From: Limisphaerales bacterium
GTDB lineage: Bacteria; Verrucomicrobiota; Verrucomicrobiae; Limisphaerales; UBA11358
Direction of reading: 5' to 3'
Assembly (NCBI GenBank): GCA_003152145.1
Contig: PLZL01000284.1
Coordinates: 5,068 to 13,173 of the forward strand
DNA: 8,106 bases
Below the pieces are notes generated by a model that worked only from the letters and a program-made list of their open reading frames with translations, made no database searches and was not told the DNA's origin. Below are positions 1 to 7,691 of this stretch, one piece after another (the first letter of the stretch is position 1; each line of letters starts with the position of its first letter). Made by a program: the position numbers and the translations under genes.

Positions 1-1
1 A

Positions 2-2248
2 TGGGCGGAGGTTGAAGGGAAGGTGACATTTGCGAGTGAAGAGCCGGATGGATTGACTTTGGAACTAAGCACCGAAACAGGCCGCATGCGCGTTGCGGTT
101 GCCAACAGGGACGGCCTTCTGCCCGGGCTGCTTTTGAACCACCATGTCCGCGCCACGGGTTTTTGCCAGAGCGCCTACGACATGGATGGGCATGGCGTTG
201 TCGGTGTGCTGCTGGTGCCCGGCACCCGTGAAATCTCGCTGATGGAACCGCCCTCCCCGTCGGCTGATAATTCAGGCACCAATGCCGGCCGGCTTCCCCT
301 GCTGGCAACGGCCGCGGAAATCCATCGTCTAAGGCGCGAGGAGGCGCAGCGCCGATACCCGGTCAGGATTCAGGGGGTTATTACCTCGGTTCTCCCGGAA
401 CACCAGGCCTTCACCATCCAGGATTCCACCCGTGGGATTTACGTCATCGATTATTCCGAGAGCCGTTCGGATCCCGCGCGCATTGGGGAGTATTTGGAAG
501 TTGAAGGGGTAAGCGGACCGGGTGAGTTTGCTCCCATTGTCATTGCCAGCCACGTCCGCGCCCTTGGCACCGGAGATCTGCCGGAACCCATCCATCCGAC
601 GCGGGACCAATTGATGAACGGGAGTTTGGACGCGCAATATGTGGAACTCCAAGGCATCCTGACCGCTCTTCGACCGGACGGAGCGATTTTGCTGACCTCG
701 GATGGCAGAATCAAGAGTGAGATCCGGGCCACCGGGTTGAAGCCCCCTGGCCTGCAGCGTTATGAGGATGCGCTAATCCGGGTGCGGGGCTGCCTCTTCG
801 CCACTTGGGATTATGTAACCCACCGGGTCAAGGTGGACGAAATCCGGATAAACGGCGCGGACATCACCGTGGAGCAAGCGGCGCCAGCGGATTTGTTTGC
901 CACACCCCAGAAGAAGGCTTCCGAGCTGCTCTTGTTTGATCCCCAGGCCAGTGCTTTTCAGCGAGTCAGGGTGGCCGGGCAGATCATTCACATTCGCGGT
1001 CCGGAATGCTTCATGTTGGATGGCGCCAACGGCGTCCGGTTTGTTGCGAAGCATCCGATGGACTTGCAGGTCGGCGATCTTGTGGATGCCGTGGGTTTCC
1101 CGGAATTGAGCGTTGCATCTCCTGTCTTACGCGAAGCAGTGGTGCGAAAAACCGGCCATGCCACTCTTCCCGAAGCCAGACTCCTGGGTCCGGATGATTT
1201 GATCCGCGCGGATCTGGATTCTACACGAGTCCGGGTGAAGGCGGTGATTGTGAATCAAAGGAATACCCCGACGGAACAAGCATTAGAGATGCGGGTGGGG
1301 TTGCGATCTTTCCTGGCCCGGTTGTCCGGCACAGACCATGGCGTTCGGGCCATACCGGTGGGGAGTCAACTGGAACTTGTGGGAACGTATGCAAGCCAAG
1401 GTGTGAGTCAGGACGTGGCTTCCTTCGAGTTGCTGCTCAATTCGTCCTCGGATATCGCCGTGCTGGCCCGGCCACCTTGGTGGACCTTGGAGAAACTGTT
1501 GGTCATTCTGGGCGCGTTAGCATGCGTCCTAGCTGCCACGGCGCTCTGGGTCACCCAACTTCGCCGCAAGGTCGAGCGGCGCACCGCCGAACTTGAAGTC
1601 CAAATACGGGAGCGACAGCGTGTCGAGCAACAGCACGCTATGGAGCAGGAACGGGCGCGTATTGCCCAGGATCTCCACGATGATCTAGGATCGGGTCTCA
1701 CTGAAATCACCATGTTGGGAGCCCGAGCACGATCCGTATCTGCTCCGCTTGAGACGCGGAGCGGTTATCTTGAGCAGATGAGTGACAAAGCGCGCCAGAT
1801 GGTTATGGCTCTGGACGAAATCGTTTGGGCAATGAACCCCACTCATGACTCACTGGCCTCAATGATCAGCTATTTTTCTCTTTACGCGGAGCGCTTCCTT
1901 GGATTGGCGAATATCACCTGGCGGCTCGAAGGTCCTTTCAGGACGGATGACCATGCTGTGGACTCGCGGCTTCGCCACCAATTATTTCTCGCATTCAAGG
2001 AGGCGCTGACCAATATTGTGCGACATTCGGGAGCCACTGAAGTCCGTCTGAACATAGAGGTTGAACAGGGACAGATCAGCTTGACGATTGCCGATAATGG
2101 CCGGGGTTGGACCGAGGCTGGCCAAACGGAAGGAATGGACGGGCTGGCCAATATGCGTGCACGTCTGGAAGAACTGGGAGGCCGCTTTGAAGTTAACAGC
2201 AAAACCGGGGAAGGCACAACCGTGCGTTTCGACTTGCCCTTGCATTGA
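2..2248 (+). CDS. Membrane sensor histidine kinase (HisKA_3/NarL type) with tandem OB-fold-like sensory modules, 5'-truncated
   Basis: Senses an unknown signal outside the cytoplasm and is expected to autophosphorylate and pass phosphate to the regulator encoded next door. The frame is open from position 2, and the residues before the first in-window start (GTG at 23) read WAEVEGK, matching the first strand of later modules, so the true start lies upstream. Numbering from the codon at 23, OB-like modules begin near residues -6, 112 (YPVRIQGVIT), 206 (YVELQGILT), 315 (VRVAGQIIH) and 403 (VRVKAVIV). One membrane helix covers 492-513, followed by a charged coiled coil (514-545). The phosphoacceptor is H552 in DLHDDLGSGL. 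The ATPase domain shows the N box (E660, N664), DNGRGW (691-696) and GEGTTVRF (729-736), so it appears complete and catalytically competent. Kinase family is certain; the OB reading of the sensor comes from repeated sequence pattern and is less certain. Confidence 0.93.
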   Translation, partial: WAEVEGKVTFASEEPDGLTLELSTETGRMRVAVANRDGLLPGLLLNHHVRATGFCQSAYDMDGHGVVGVLLVPGTREISLMEPPSPSADNSGTNAGRLPLLATAAEIHRLRREEAQRRYPVRIQGVITSVLPEHQAFTIQDSTRGIYVIDYSESRSDPARIGEYLEVEGVSGPGEFAPIVIASHVRALGTGDLPEPIHPTRDQLMNGSLDAQYVELQGILTALRPDGAILLTSDGRIKSEIRATGLKPPGLQRYEDALIRVRGCLFATWDYVTHRVKVDEIRINGADITVEQAAPADLFATPQKKASELLLFDPQASAFQRVRVAGQIIHIRGPECFMLDGANGVRFVAKHPMDLQVGDLVDAVGFPELSVASPVLREAVVRKTGHATLPEARLLGPDDLIRADLDSTRVRVKAVIVNQRNTPTEQALEMRVGLRSFLARLSGTDHGVRAIPVGSQLELVGTYASQGVSQDVASFELLLNSSSDIAVLARPPWWTLEKLLVILGALACVLAATALWVTQLRRKVERRTAELEVQIRERQRVEQQHAMEQERARIAQDLHDDLGSGLTEITMLGARARSVSAPLETRSGYLEQMSDKARQMVMALDEIVWAMNPTHDSLASMISYFSLYAERFLGLANITWRLEGPFRTDDHAVDSRLRHQLFLAFKEALTNIVRHSGATEVRLNIEVEQGQISLTIADNGRGWTEAGQTEGMDGLANMRARLEELGGRFEVNSKTGEGTTVRFDLPLH

Positions 2249-2254
2249 GGACCT

Positions 2255-2887
2255 ATGACCAGAATCGCAATTGTTGAGGACAATAGGGTCATTCGTGAAA
2301 GCCTCATGGAATTTGTAAAGACCGACACGGAATGCGAGTGCGTTTGTGTCTGCGCGACGGCGGAACAAGCACTCAAAGAAATTCCCAAGCGGCAGGTGGA
2401 CATTGTGCTGATGGACATTCAACTGCCGGACATTTCCGGCATCGAATGCACAGCCCGGCTCAAACAGCTGCTGCCTGCCGTCCAGATCATCATGGTCACG
2501 GTCTATGAAGACACCGAGCGCATTTTCAAGGCGCTGCGTGCCGGCGCTTGCGGCTATTTGCTGAAGCGCTGCACTCCCGAAGAACTCATTTCCGCCATCC
2601 GCGAAGTCCGGCAGGGCGGCGCGCCGATGTCACGTGAAATTGCCCGCAAGGTGATCGTATCCTTCCAGGAACCAGTTACCACGGCGGCGGAAGTGGAAGG
2701 CCTTTCCTCCCGTGAACGTGAAATCCTCGAATTGCTGGCGGAAGGATTTCCCAACAAGCAGATTGCCGACCGCGTCGGTCTCACTGACGGCACCGTGCGC
2801 TGGCATCTCCGGCACGTCTATAACAAACTGCATGTGCGTTCACGAACCGAGGCTGCGCTCAAGTTTCTTTCGACCAAGAACGAATAG
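2255..2887 (+). CDS. NarL/FixJ-family response regulator (receiver + LuxR-type HTH)
   Basis: Phosphorylation-controlled DNA-binding transcription factor, 210 residues, the usual full length for the family. The receiver (about 1-120) has the acidic pair E8/D9, phosphoacceptor D54 in VLMDIQLPD, T82 and K104 in GYLLKR, so all key residues are present. A linker leads to a LuxR-type helix-turn-helix (about 148-207): GLSSREREILELLAEG, then NKQIADRVGLTDGTVRWHL as the recognition region. The ATG lies 6 bases after the kinase stop, with GAGG (2247-2250) 4 bases upstream as ribosome binding site. This gives an operon with the kinase, its near-certain partner. The target genes are unknown; the sugar-degradation cluster beginning 147 bases downstream is a candidate by position only. 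Confidence 0.95.
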   Translation: MTRIAIVEDNRVIRESLMEFVKTDTECECVCVCATAEQALKEIPKRQVDIVLMDIQLPDISGIECTARLKQLLPAVQIIMVTVYEDTERIFKALRAGACGYLLKRCTPEELISAIREVRQGGAPMSREIARKVIVSFQEPVTTAAEVEGLSSREREILELLAEGFPNKQIADRVGLTDGTVRWHLRHVYNKLHVRSRTEAALKFLSTKNE

Positions 2888-3034
2888 CTTTGGCGCATTT
2901 ACCCCCCTGTTTATTCGAGAGAAACATTTAAGTCAGATTCGGAACCTTACATCTGTGAGGCTAGACAAATTCGAAGGATAGGCAATCATGCAACATGTTT
3001 TCACAACGGCATTTGACTTAACCATGAGCAAACA
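2888..3034 (+). other. Intergenic region between regulator and GH53 gene
   Basis: This 147-base stretch is AT-richer than its flanks and holds no credible gene. Its only distinctive content is the 24-base element at 2947-2970, which recurs upstream of the gene at 7763. No hairpin followed by a T run was found after the regulator gene, so where that transcript ends is unclear. No strong Shine-Dalgarno sequence precedes the ATG at 3035. Confidence 0.6.
2947..2970 (+). promoter_or_regulatory. Putative promoter/regulator element, copy 1 (core TGTGAGGCTA)
   Basis: This copy matches the element at 7692-7715 at 19 of 24 positions, with an identical 10-base core TGTGAGGCTA (2954-2963) and a shared downstream CAAAT (2966-2970). 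Both copies contain the small inverted repeat ACA-N2-TGT (here 2949-2951 and 2954-2956). It ends 64 bases before the GH53 start codon. No good -10 box was seen at the spacing used by copy 2; AATCAT at 2985-2990 is at best weak. It could be an operator or an alternative-sigma promoter element. The role is inferred from recurrence and position. Confidence 0.5.
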
Positions 3035-4375
3035 ATGGGATTAAAACTTCCAATTCTGTTTGTCATAGCCTCCGTTTTTTGCAGCGGTCCGGCGCGGGCG
3101 GCGACCAACTTCCTGGCGGCGGCGGACTTTTCCGACTTGGCGTTTTTTGAATCAAAGGGTGTTACTTACAAAGATGGCGGACAAGTTCAGGATGGAATTC
3201 AAATTCTCAAGAACCACGGCATCAATTGCGTGCGGCTGCGGCTCTGGACCAGCAGCGCGGCCCAGGCCAGTTCGAATCCCCATAACTACATTAACAACAC
3301 CACTTACACCGTGCCGCTGGCGGTGCGGGTCAAAAACGCAGGACTGCTTTTCTCCCTGGATTTTCATTACTCCGACACTTGGGCTGACCCCGGTCATCAA
3401 GCCACGCCCGCCGCGTGGGCAAGCCTGACCTTCGCCCAGATGGTGCAGCAGATGCGCACCTATAACAGCAACACCATCGCCGCTTTCGCAGTTGCGGGAG
3501 CGATGCCGGATTACGTCCAGATTGGAAATGAAATCACGCAAGGCATGTTGTTCACCAACAATGCAGGCATGACAATTGGAAAGGTTTCGGGCAGCAGCAA
3601 CACGTCATGGTCCCAGCTTGGCCAATTGATGAACGCTGCGGTCGAGGGAATTCAGGACGCGTCGAGCGCATTGGGCGCAAATATGCCAAAAATTATTGTT
3701 CATATTGACCGGGGCGGCGATTGGGCCACCACCATGTGGTTTTTTGACAACCTGAACAATCAAGGAGTTCCTTACGATATCATCGGCGAGAGTTATTACC
3801 CGTTCTATCAAGGCTCGCCGGCAAGCTTGAGCAACTGCCTCAACAATGCAGCCACCCGCTATGGCAAACCAATCATTGTCGCCGAAACCGCTTTTCCCTA
3901 CACTAACACTTTCCCCACCTCATGGACGAACAATGGAGCCAGCCTTTATGGCTACCCTCCCACCAAAGCCGGTCAGGTCAGTTTTATCGCAACAGTGGCT
4001 CAGATTGTGAAAGGTCTGCCCGGCCAACTCGGGCTCGGCGTGTTCTATTGGGGAACAGAATACCAGTCGGTCAACGGCATCAACGAAGCCGGATTCAACA
4101 CGGCGTCGCTTTTTGACGCCGGTGGCAGTGTTCTGCCCGTGGCCAGCGCGGTGGGCGGGATGGCCGCTCCGCTTTTGATTAACGCCGCCCTTACGAACTC
4201 CAATCTCCAGCTACAATGGCCATTTAGCGGAGCTGCCACCAAGCTGAATAGCTCGACTAATTTGTCACCCCCGACGGTATGGTCGCCGGTGACTAATTCA
4301 GTTCAGGTCACGGGAACAGTGTTCTCAGTAACGTTGCCGATTACTAATAATTCTCGTTTCTATCGCTTGCAGTAG
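3035..4375 (+). CDS. Secreted GH53 arabinogalactan endo-beta-1,4-galactanase
   Basis: Predicted to cleave internal beta-1,4-galactosyl bonds in the galactan side chains of pectin and type I arabinogalactan, outside the cytoplasm. Residues 1-22 form a signal peptide ending PARA. The GH53 domain covers about 25-372, with VRLRLW (66-71), LDFHYSDTWADPGHQ (108-122), acid/base E166 in VQIGNEITQGML, HIDRGGD (223-229), nucleophile E284 in IVAETAFPYT and FYWGTEYQSVNGINEAGF near 337-354. Both catalytic glutamates are present. A short beta-rich module (about 378-446) follows, with LQLQWP, STNL, VWSPV and terminal FYRLQ, a pattern I associate with verrucomicrobial secreted proteins. First gene of the cluster; the stop is 14 bases before the next start. 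Family assignment is strong; the exact substrate is inferred from the family. Confidence 0.93.
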   Translation: MGLKLPILFVIASVFCSGPARAATNFLAAADFSDLAFFESKGVTYKDGGQVQDGIQILKNHGINCVRLRLWTSSAAQASSNPHNYINNTTYTVPLAVRVKNAGLLFSLDFHYSDTWADPGHQATPAAWASLTFAQMVQQMRTYNSNTIAAFAVAGAMPDYVQIGNEITQGMLFTNNAGMTIGKVSGSSNTSWSQLGQLMNAAVEGIQDASSALGANMPKIIVHIDRGGDWATTMWFFDNLNNQGVPYDIIGESYYPFYQGSPASLSNCLNNAATRYGKPIIVAETAFPYTNTFPTSWTNNGASLYGYPPTKAGQVSFIATVAQIVKGLPGQLGLGVFYWGTEYQSVNGINEAGFNTASLFDAGGSVLPVASAVGGMAAPLLINAALTNSNLQLQWPFSGAATKLNSSTNLSPPTVWSPVTNSVQVTGTVFSVTLPITNNSRFYRLQ

Positions 4376-4389
4376 AACCAACCAATTAA

Positions 4390-6582
4390 ATGCGTTCCAA
4401 CCATTCCAATATCAAACCACCCTCCTGCCCGGCAATTTCCGCTCGTGAAACCGGACTTGGCACTGTTTTTTTCGCTACCCTCCTTTCGCTTTTCGTGGCA
4501 GTTGGTGTAAATCAAGCGCCGCCGGTCTATGCCCAGACTGCCGCGTTCGGAACGCCCGGTATCGAACTTAAACCTTTCACGATGAACCATCGTCAGGGCA
4601 CGAACTCCGTCATCAACCTGTCCTTTCTGCTGGATGCTCCGGCGGGCAAGGACGGCTTCATTCGTGTTCAAGGTAGCCATCTGGTCAGACCCGATGGCAA
4701 ACCCATCCGGTTTTGGGGATTTAATTTGACGGAGTGGAGCCGGGGGTCGGTGGAAATCCCGCCCAAAGAAGATGCCCCGATGTGGGCAGACACGCTTGCG
4801 CGTTTTGGCGTCAACTATGTCCGGCTCCACTTTCTCGACCTGGCCGCGCCACGCGGAATGATTGACGCCACGCGCGACGACACCCAGCATTTCGATCCGG
4901 CACAACTCGACAAGGAGGATTTTTTCATATCCGAACTTTTGAAACGCGGCATCTATGTTGATTTTAATCTAAATGTCGGTCGCGGCACCAAAGCTGGCGA
5001 CAATGTCCTGGTCGTCCAGAACCGCATCGCCAAAGGCCCTTTGTTGTTCGATAAGCGCCTGATTGAACTGGAAAAAGATTACGCGTACCAGTTGCTGACG
5101 CACGTCAATCCTTACACAAAGAAAGCCTATGTGGATGAACCAGGCGTGGCGATTGTCGAGATTGTGAACGAGGATGCCATCTACGTCGGTTGGAGTTCCA
5201 GGGACGCCTACGATCAGGAGCTAACCGACTTTTACAATGCGTGGCTGCAGAAAAATCTTAATCCTGAAAAATTGGCCATACTTCGCGAACTGGCCGGCGT
5301 CACCAACAATCAGCCCATTCCCCGTCTCAAAGGCTCCGGGGTGCGTAATGCGCCCAAGGAAAGGTATTACACTGAATGTAATTTCTTTACCGACTTGGAA
5401 TCCGGATTTTTCAAGGACATGGGTTCCTATTTGAAGGACACATTGAAAGTGAAGTGTCCCGTCATCGCCACGGCGGACCATTCTCACTCTGGTTCAGGCT
5501 ACTCTTTGGTCGCGGACACGTCGCAGTTGGATGTCGTGGACGGTCATACTTACTGGCAGCATCCGGGCGAGCGAAATTTCAAGAACGCTCCCATGGTGAA
5601 CGATCCGTTCAACTCAACGGTCATCGAACTGTCGCGCACGGCAATTGCCGGCAAACCCTATACGGTCAGCGAGGTGAACAACCCGTTCCCGAATCAATTT
5701 GCCAGCGAAGGCATCCCGATCCTCGCCGCCTACGCCCGCTTCCTAGATTGGAGCGCCGTCGCCTGGTATACGTTTGAGCCGAAACGCGATCCCAACTGGA
5801 ATCCCTACGTCGGTGATCCTTTCGATATGTCGCTTGATCCGGTCAAAATGCCGCAAATGGTGGCGGGCGCTCTGATGTTCGTCCGCGGAGACCTTGAGTC
5901 GGCAAAACAAACCGTCGAACGCTCCTATTCGCGCGAACAGGTCATGGACAGCCGGTTTCTTCCAGGTGCCGAACGGCCCTATTTCACGCCCGGCTTCCCG
6001 CTGTCGGTGCCGTTGTTGCATGGCTCGCGCATTCGATCGCTGAATGGGAAACCAAATGCATCCATCAAGGCAGACACTTCCAGTCCTTACAAAAGCGACA
6101 CCGGACAACTGGTCTGGCACACGGACACTAATCAAACAGGTCTGGTGACAATTGATAGCCCGCGTTCGCAGGGCTTGGTGGGTTTTGTCAAAGCGAACAA
6201 CCAGCATGTGTCAAATCTGGCCGCCGATGTCCAAAACGACTTTTGTGCCATCATCGTCAATTCCCTCGAATCCAAACCCATTTCCAGTGCGGGCAAATTG
6301 CTCCTGACGGCGTGCGTGCGCGTTGAAAACACCGGCATGCAATGGGACGCCCGGCGCACCCGTGTGACGGAGCAAGGGCAGTCACCCACTCTGATCGAAC
6401 CAGTGACCGGCACGATCACTCTGCGAAATCTGAAACGGGCCACAAAGGTTTCAGCCAAAGCATTGGACGGCTCCGGCCGGCCCATCGGCGATCCGATCAT
6501 CGCCAGAAAGACCGAGGCCGGATGGGAGATTCCCGTCGGCGATCCTGTCACCACCTGGTATGAAGTCAGCGTGGAAAGATGA
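4390..6582 (+). CDS. Secreted clan GH-A glycoside hydrolase (cellulase-like TIM barrel), family unassigned
   Basis: A 730-residue exported protein that probably cleaves a beta-linked glycan, perhaps products of the neighbouring galactanase. A long basic N-region precedes a hydrophobic stretch (23-40) and a likely cleavage site after VYA (48). No alternative in-frame start lies before the hydrophobic stretch, so the ATG at 4390 is kept. The barrel begins near 88 (GFIRVQG, PDGKPIRFWGFNLTEW 101-116), then VNYVRLHFLD (141-150). The likely acid/base is E261 in VEIVNED and the likely nucleophile E428 in PYTVSEVNNPFPN, each at the expected place for strands 4 and 7. GHTYWQHP (385-392) and WYTFEP (459-464) fit the substrate cleft. 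A beta-sandwich-like tail (about 545-730) follows. It resembles proteins annotated as cellulase family glycosylhydrolase in Verrucomicrobiota and Acidobacteriota. No subfamily or substrate can be given from sequence alone. Confidence 0.85.
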   Translation: MRSNHSNIKPPSCPAISARETGLGTVFFATLLSLFVAVGVNQAPPVYAQTAAFGTPGIELKPFTMNHRQGTNSVINLSFLLDAPAGKDGFIRVQGSHLVRPDGKPIRFWGFNLTEWSRGSVEIPPKEDAPMWADTLARFGVNYVRLHFLDLAAPRGMIDATRDDTQHFDPAQLDKEDFFISELLKRGIYVDFNLNVGRGTKAGDNVLVVQNRIAKGPLLFDKRLIELEKDYAYQLLTHVNPYTKKAYVDEPGVAIVEIVNEDAIYVGWSSRDAYDQELTDFYNAWLQKNLNPEKLAILRELAGVTNNQPIPRLKGSGVRNAPKERYYTECNFFTDLESGFFKDMGSYLKDTLKVKCPVIATADHSHSGSGYSLVADTSQLDVVDGHTYWQHPGERNFKNAPMVNDPFNSTVIELSRTAIAGKPYTVSEVNNPFPNQFASEGIPILAAYARFLDWSAVAWYTFEPKRDPNWNPYVGDPFDMSLDPVKMPQMVAGALMFVRGDLESAKQTVERSYSREQVMDSRFLPGAERPYFTPGFPLSVPLLHGSRIRSLNGKPNASIKADTSSPYKSDTGQLVWHTDTNQTGLVTIDSPRSQGLVGFVKANNQHVSNLAADVQNDFCAIIVNSLESKPISSAGKLLLTACVRVENTGMQWDARRTRVTEQGQSPTLIEPVTGTITLRNLKRATKVSAKALDGSGRPIGDPIIARKTEAGWEIPVGDPVTTWYEVSVER
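6573..6578 (+). promoter_or_regulatory. Ribosome binding site GGAAAG supporting the start at 6584
   Basis: GGAAAG lies 5 bases before the ATG at 6584, inside the end of the upstream hydrolase gene. It favours 6584 over the earlier in-frame ATG at 6560, which would add eight charged and polar residues in front of a lipoprotein signal. The upstream stop TGA (6580-6582) sits 1 base before this ATG, an arrangement suited to translational coupling. Confidence 0.6.
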
Positions 6583-6583
6583 A

Positions 6584-7594
6584 ATGACCCGGGTTGCTGC
6601 CGCCGGGACGATTGTCGGCATGGTGATCTTATGTGGTGGCTGTGCGTCCCACCGCGCGAAGGATTTAGCCCCAAGCCCGCTGGTGGGGAGGACGTGGAAC
6701 CTTGCTTTGTCCAACAATGCAACGCTCGACATGGCTTGGATTCCACCCGGCACTTTTTTCATGGGCAGCCCGGCATCGGAGCCGCTGCGTAAAGCCGATG
6801 AAAGCCCGCAGACCCGGGTGAGACTCACGAAAGGTTTTTGGCTGGGCAAGACCCTGGTCACCATCGGGCAATGGAAAAGTGTGACGGGTTTGGACGTGCG
6901 CGGGCAATTGGGTAAGATGCTCCACGACGACGTGCTCCATGACCTCGGCGGCAAAAATCAGACCGTGCGCGACTTCATGCGATTTTCCCGCGACGCCGAT
7001 CCCGGCAAATACCTGGCCAATGAGGACGACAACTTGCCCATGTATTATGTCAGTTGGAATGACGCGATGGAGTAGTGCAGACAATTGAATCAGAGCGAAA
7101 GCGCAGCCGGGCGTTTGCCGAATGGGTATGAATATAATCTTCCCACCGAAGCGCAATGGGAATACGCCTGCCGGGCCGGCACGGCGGACGCCACTTACGC
7201 CGGGCCGCTGGTCGTGGTGGGGCGTCGCTCATCCGCGCTGGATAACATTGCCTGGTATGATGCCAATAGTCCCGACGGTTACCTTGGCAAAGGTTTTAAT
7301 GTTTCAGGCCGCACCGGCGGCCCGCGTCTGGTCGCGCAAAAACAACCCAATGTCCGGGGTCTTTATGACATGTCGGGAAATCTCTGGGAGTGGTGCCATG
7401 ATTGGTATGGAGCTTATCCCGGCGGCAGCTTGACCGACCCCACCGGCCCGGTGACGGGTGCAGACCGCGTGAATCGCGGCGGCAGTTTCGGAAGCGGCGC
7501 GGGAGACGAACGCTCGGCCAATCGCGCGAAAAACCCGCCAGCCGAAGCCAGTGCTTACCGCGGGTTTCGCCTCGCGCTTTGTCCTGCCCCGTGA
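6584..7594 (+). pseudogene. SUMF1/FGE-fold lipoprotein gene interrupted by an in-frame amber codon
   Basis: Encodes a formylglycine-generating-enzyme-fold (SUMF1) protein. A signal peptide runs to a loose lipobox ILCGGC, with lipidated C20 likely. The domain opens at MAWIPPGTFFMGS (50-62) and continues through GFWLGKTLVTIGQW to YYVSWNDAME. Codon 164 (7073-7075) is TAG, yet the same frame continues at once with CRQLNQ, LPTEAQWEYACRAGT, GLYDMSGNLWEWCHDWYG, RGGSF (7475-7489) and GFRLA to a TGA at 7592. Relatives usually have an aromatic residue at the interrupted site, so one base change from a Tyr or Trp codon explains it. Restored, the product would be 336 residues, a normal length. The stretch after RGGSF lacks the two active-site cysteines of true FGE (Cys336/Cys341 in the human enzyme), so even the intact protein is unlikely to make formylglycine. 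A sequencing error is the main alternative to a real nonsense mutation. Confidence 0.85.
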
Positions 7595-7691
7595 TGCTGC
7601 CGTAATGCCTGTTTTTATTGGTTTGATGTCGTTTTAGTGATTTTGCAAAAAGAAGGTTTGTTTGCCGGCCCAAGCTGACCAGCCAAAAACC

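Noticed and set aside
23..25. GTG as the start of the sensor kinase
   Set aside because: The frame is open to the left edge, and the residues before it (WAEVEGK) complete the first strand of an OB-like module, so the gene begins upstream of the window.
1882..2422. Long minus-strand open frames opposite the kinase and regulator genes
   Set aside because: Their translations are rich in Arg, Ser and Pro with no recognisable domain, and they lie opposite strongly conserved kinase and receiver motifs, so they are shadows.
2888..3034. Sigma-54 (-24/-12) promoter before the GH53 gene
   Set aside because: TTGGCGC near 2890 resembles a -24 element, but no GC-containing -12 element stands at the required spacing.
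3024..3044. Six-codon mini-ORF (MSKQWD) overlapping the GH53 start in another frame, possible leader peptide
   Set aside because: It is too short, has no good ribosome binding site or attenuator-like hairpin, and is easily explained by chance.
6560..6562. Earlier ATG as start of the SUMF1 gene
   Set aside because: It lies inside the upstream gene, lacks a good ribosome binding site and would put MKSAWKDE before the signal peptide; ATG 6584 has GGAAAG at good spacing.
6132..7156. Long minus-strand open frames opposite the hydrolase and SUMF1 genes
   Set aside because: They lack recognisable domains and convincing starts; the + strand carries clear family motifs throughout.
7085..7594. A separate small gene beginning after the amber codon
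   Set aside because: It is in the same frame as the upstream part, begins in the middle of an SUMF1 domain with no signal peptide, and the first possible start (TTG 7085) has no proper ribosome binding site, so it is the second half of one broken gene.
7640..7690. Possible terminator hairpin after the SUMF1 gene
   Set aside because: Only short, imperfect stems (4-5 base pairs) are present and none is followed by a run of T.
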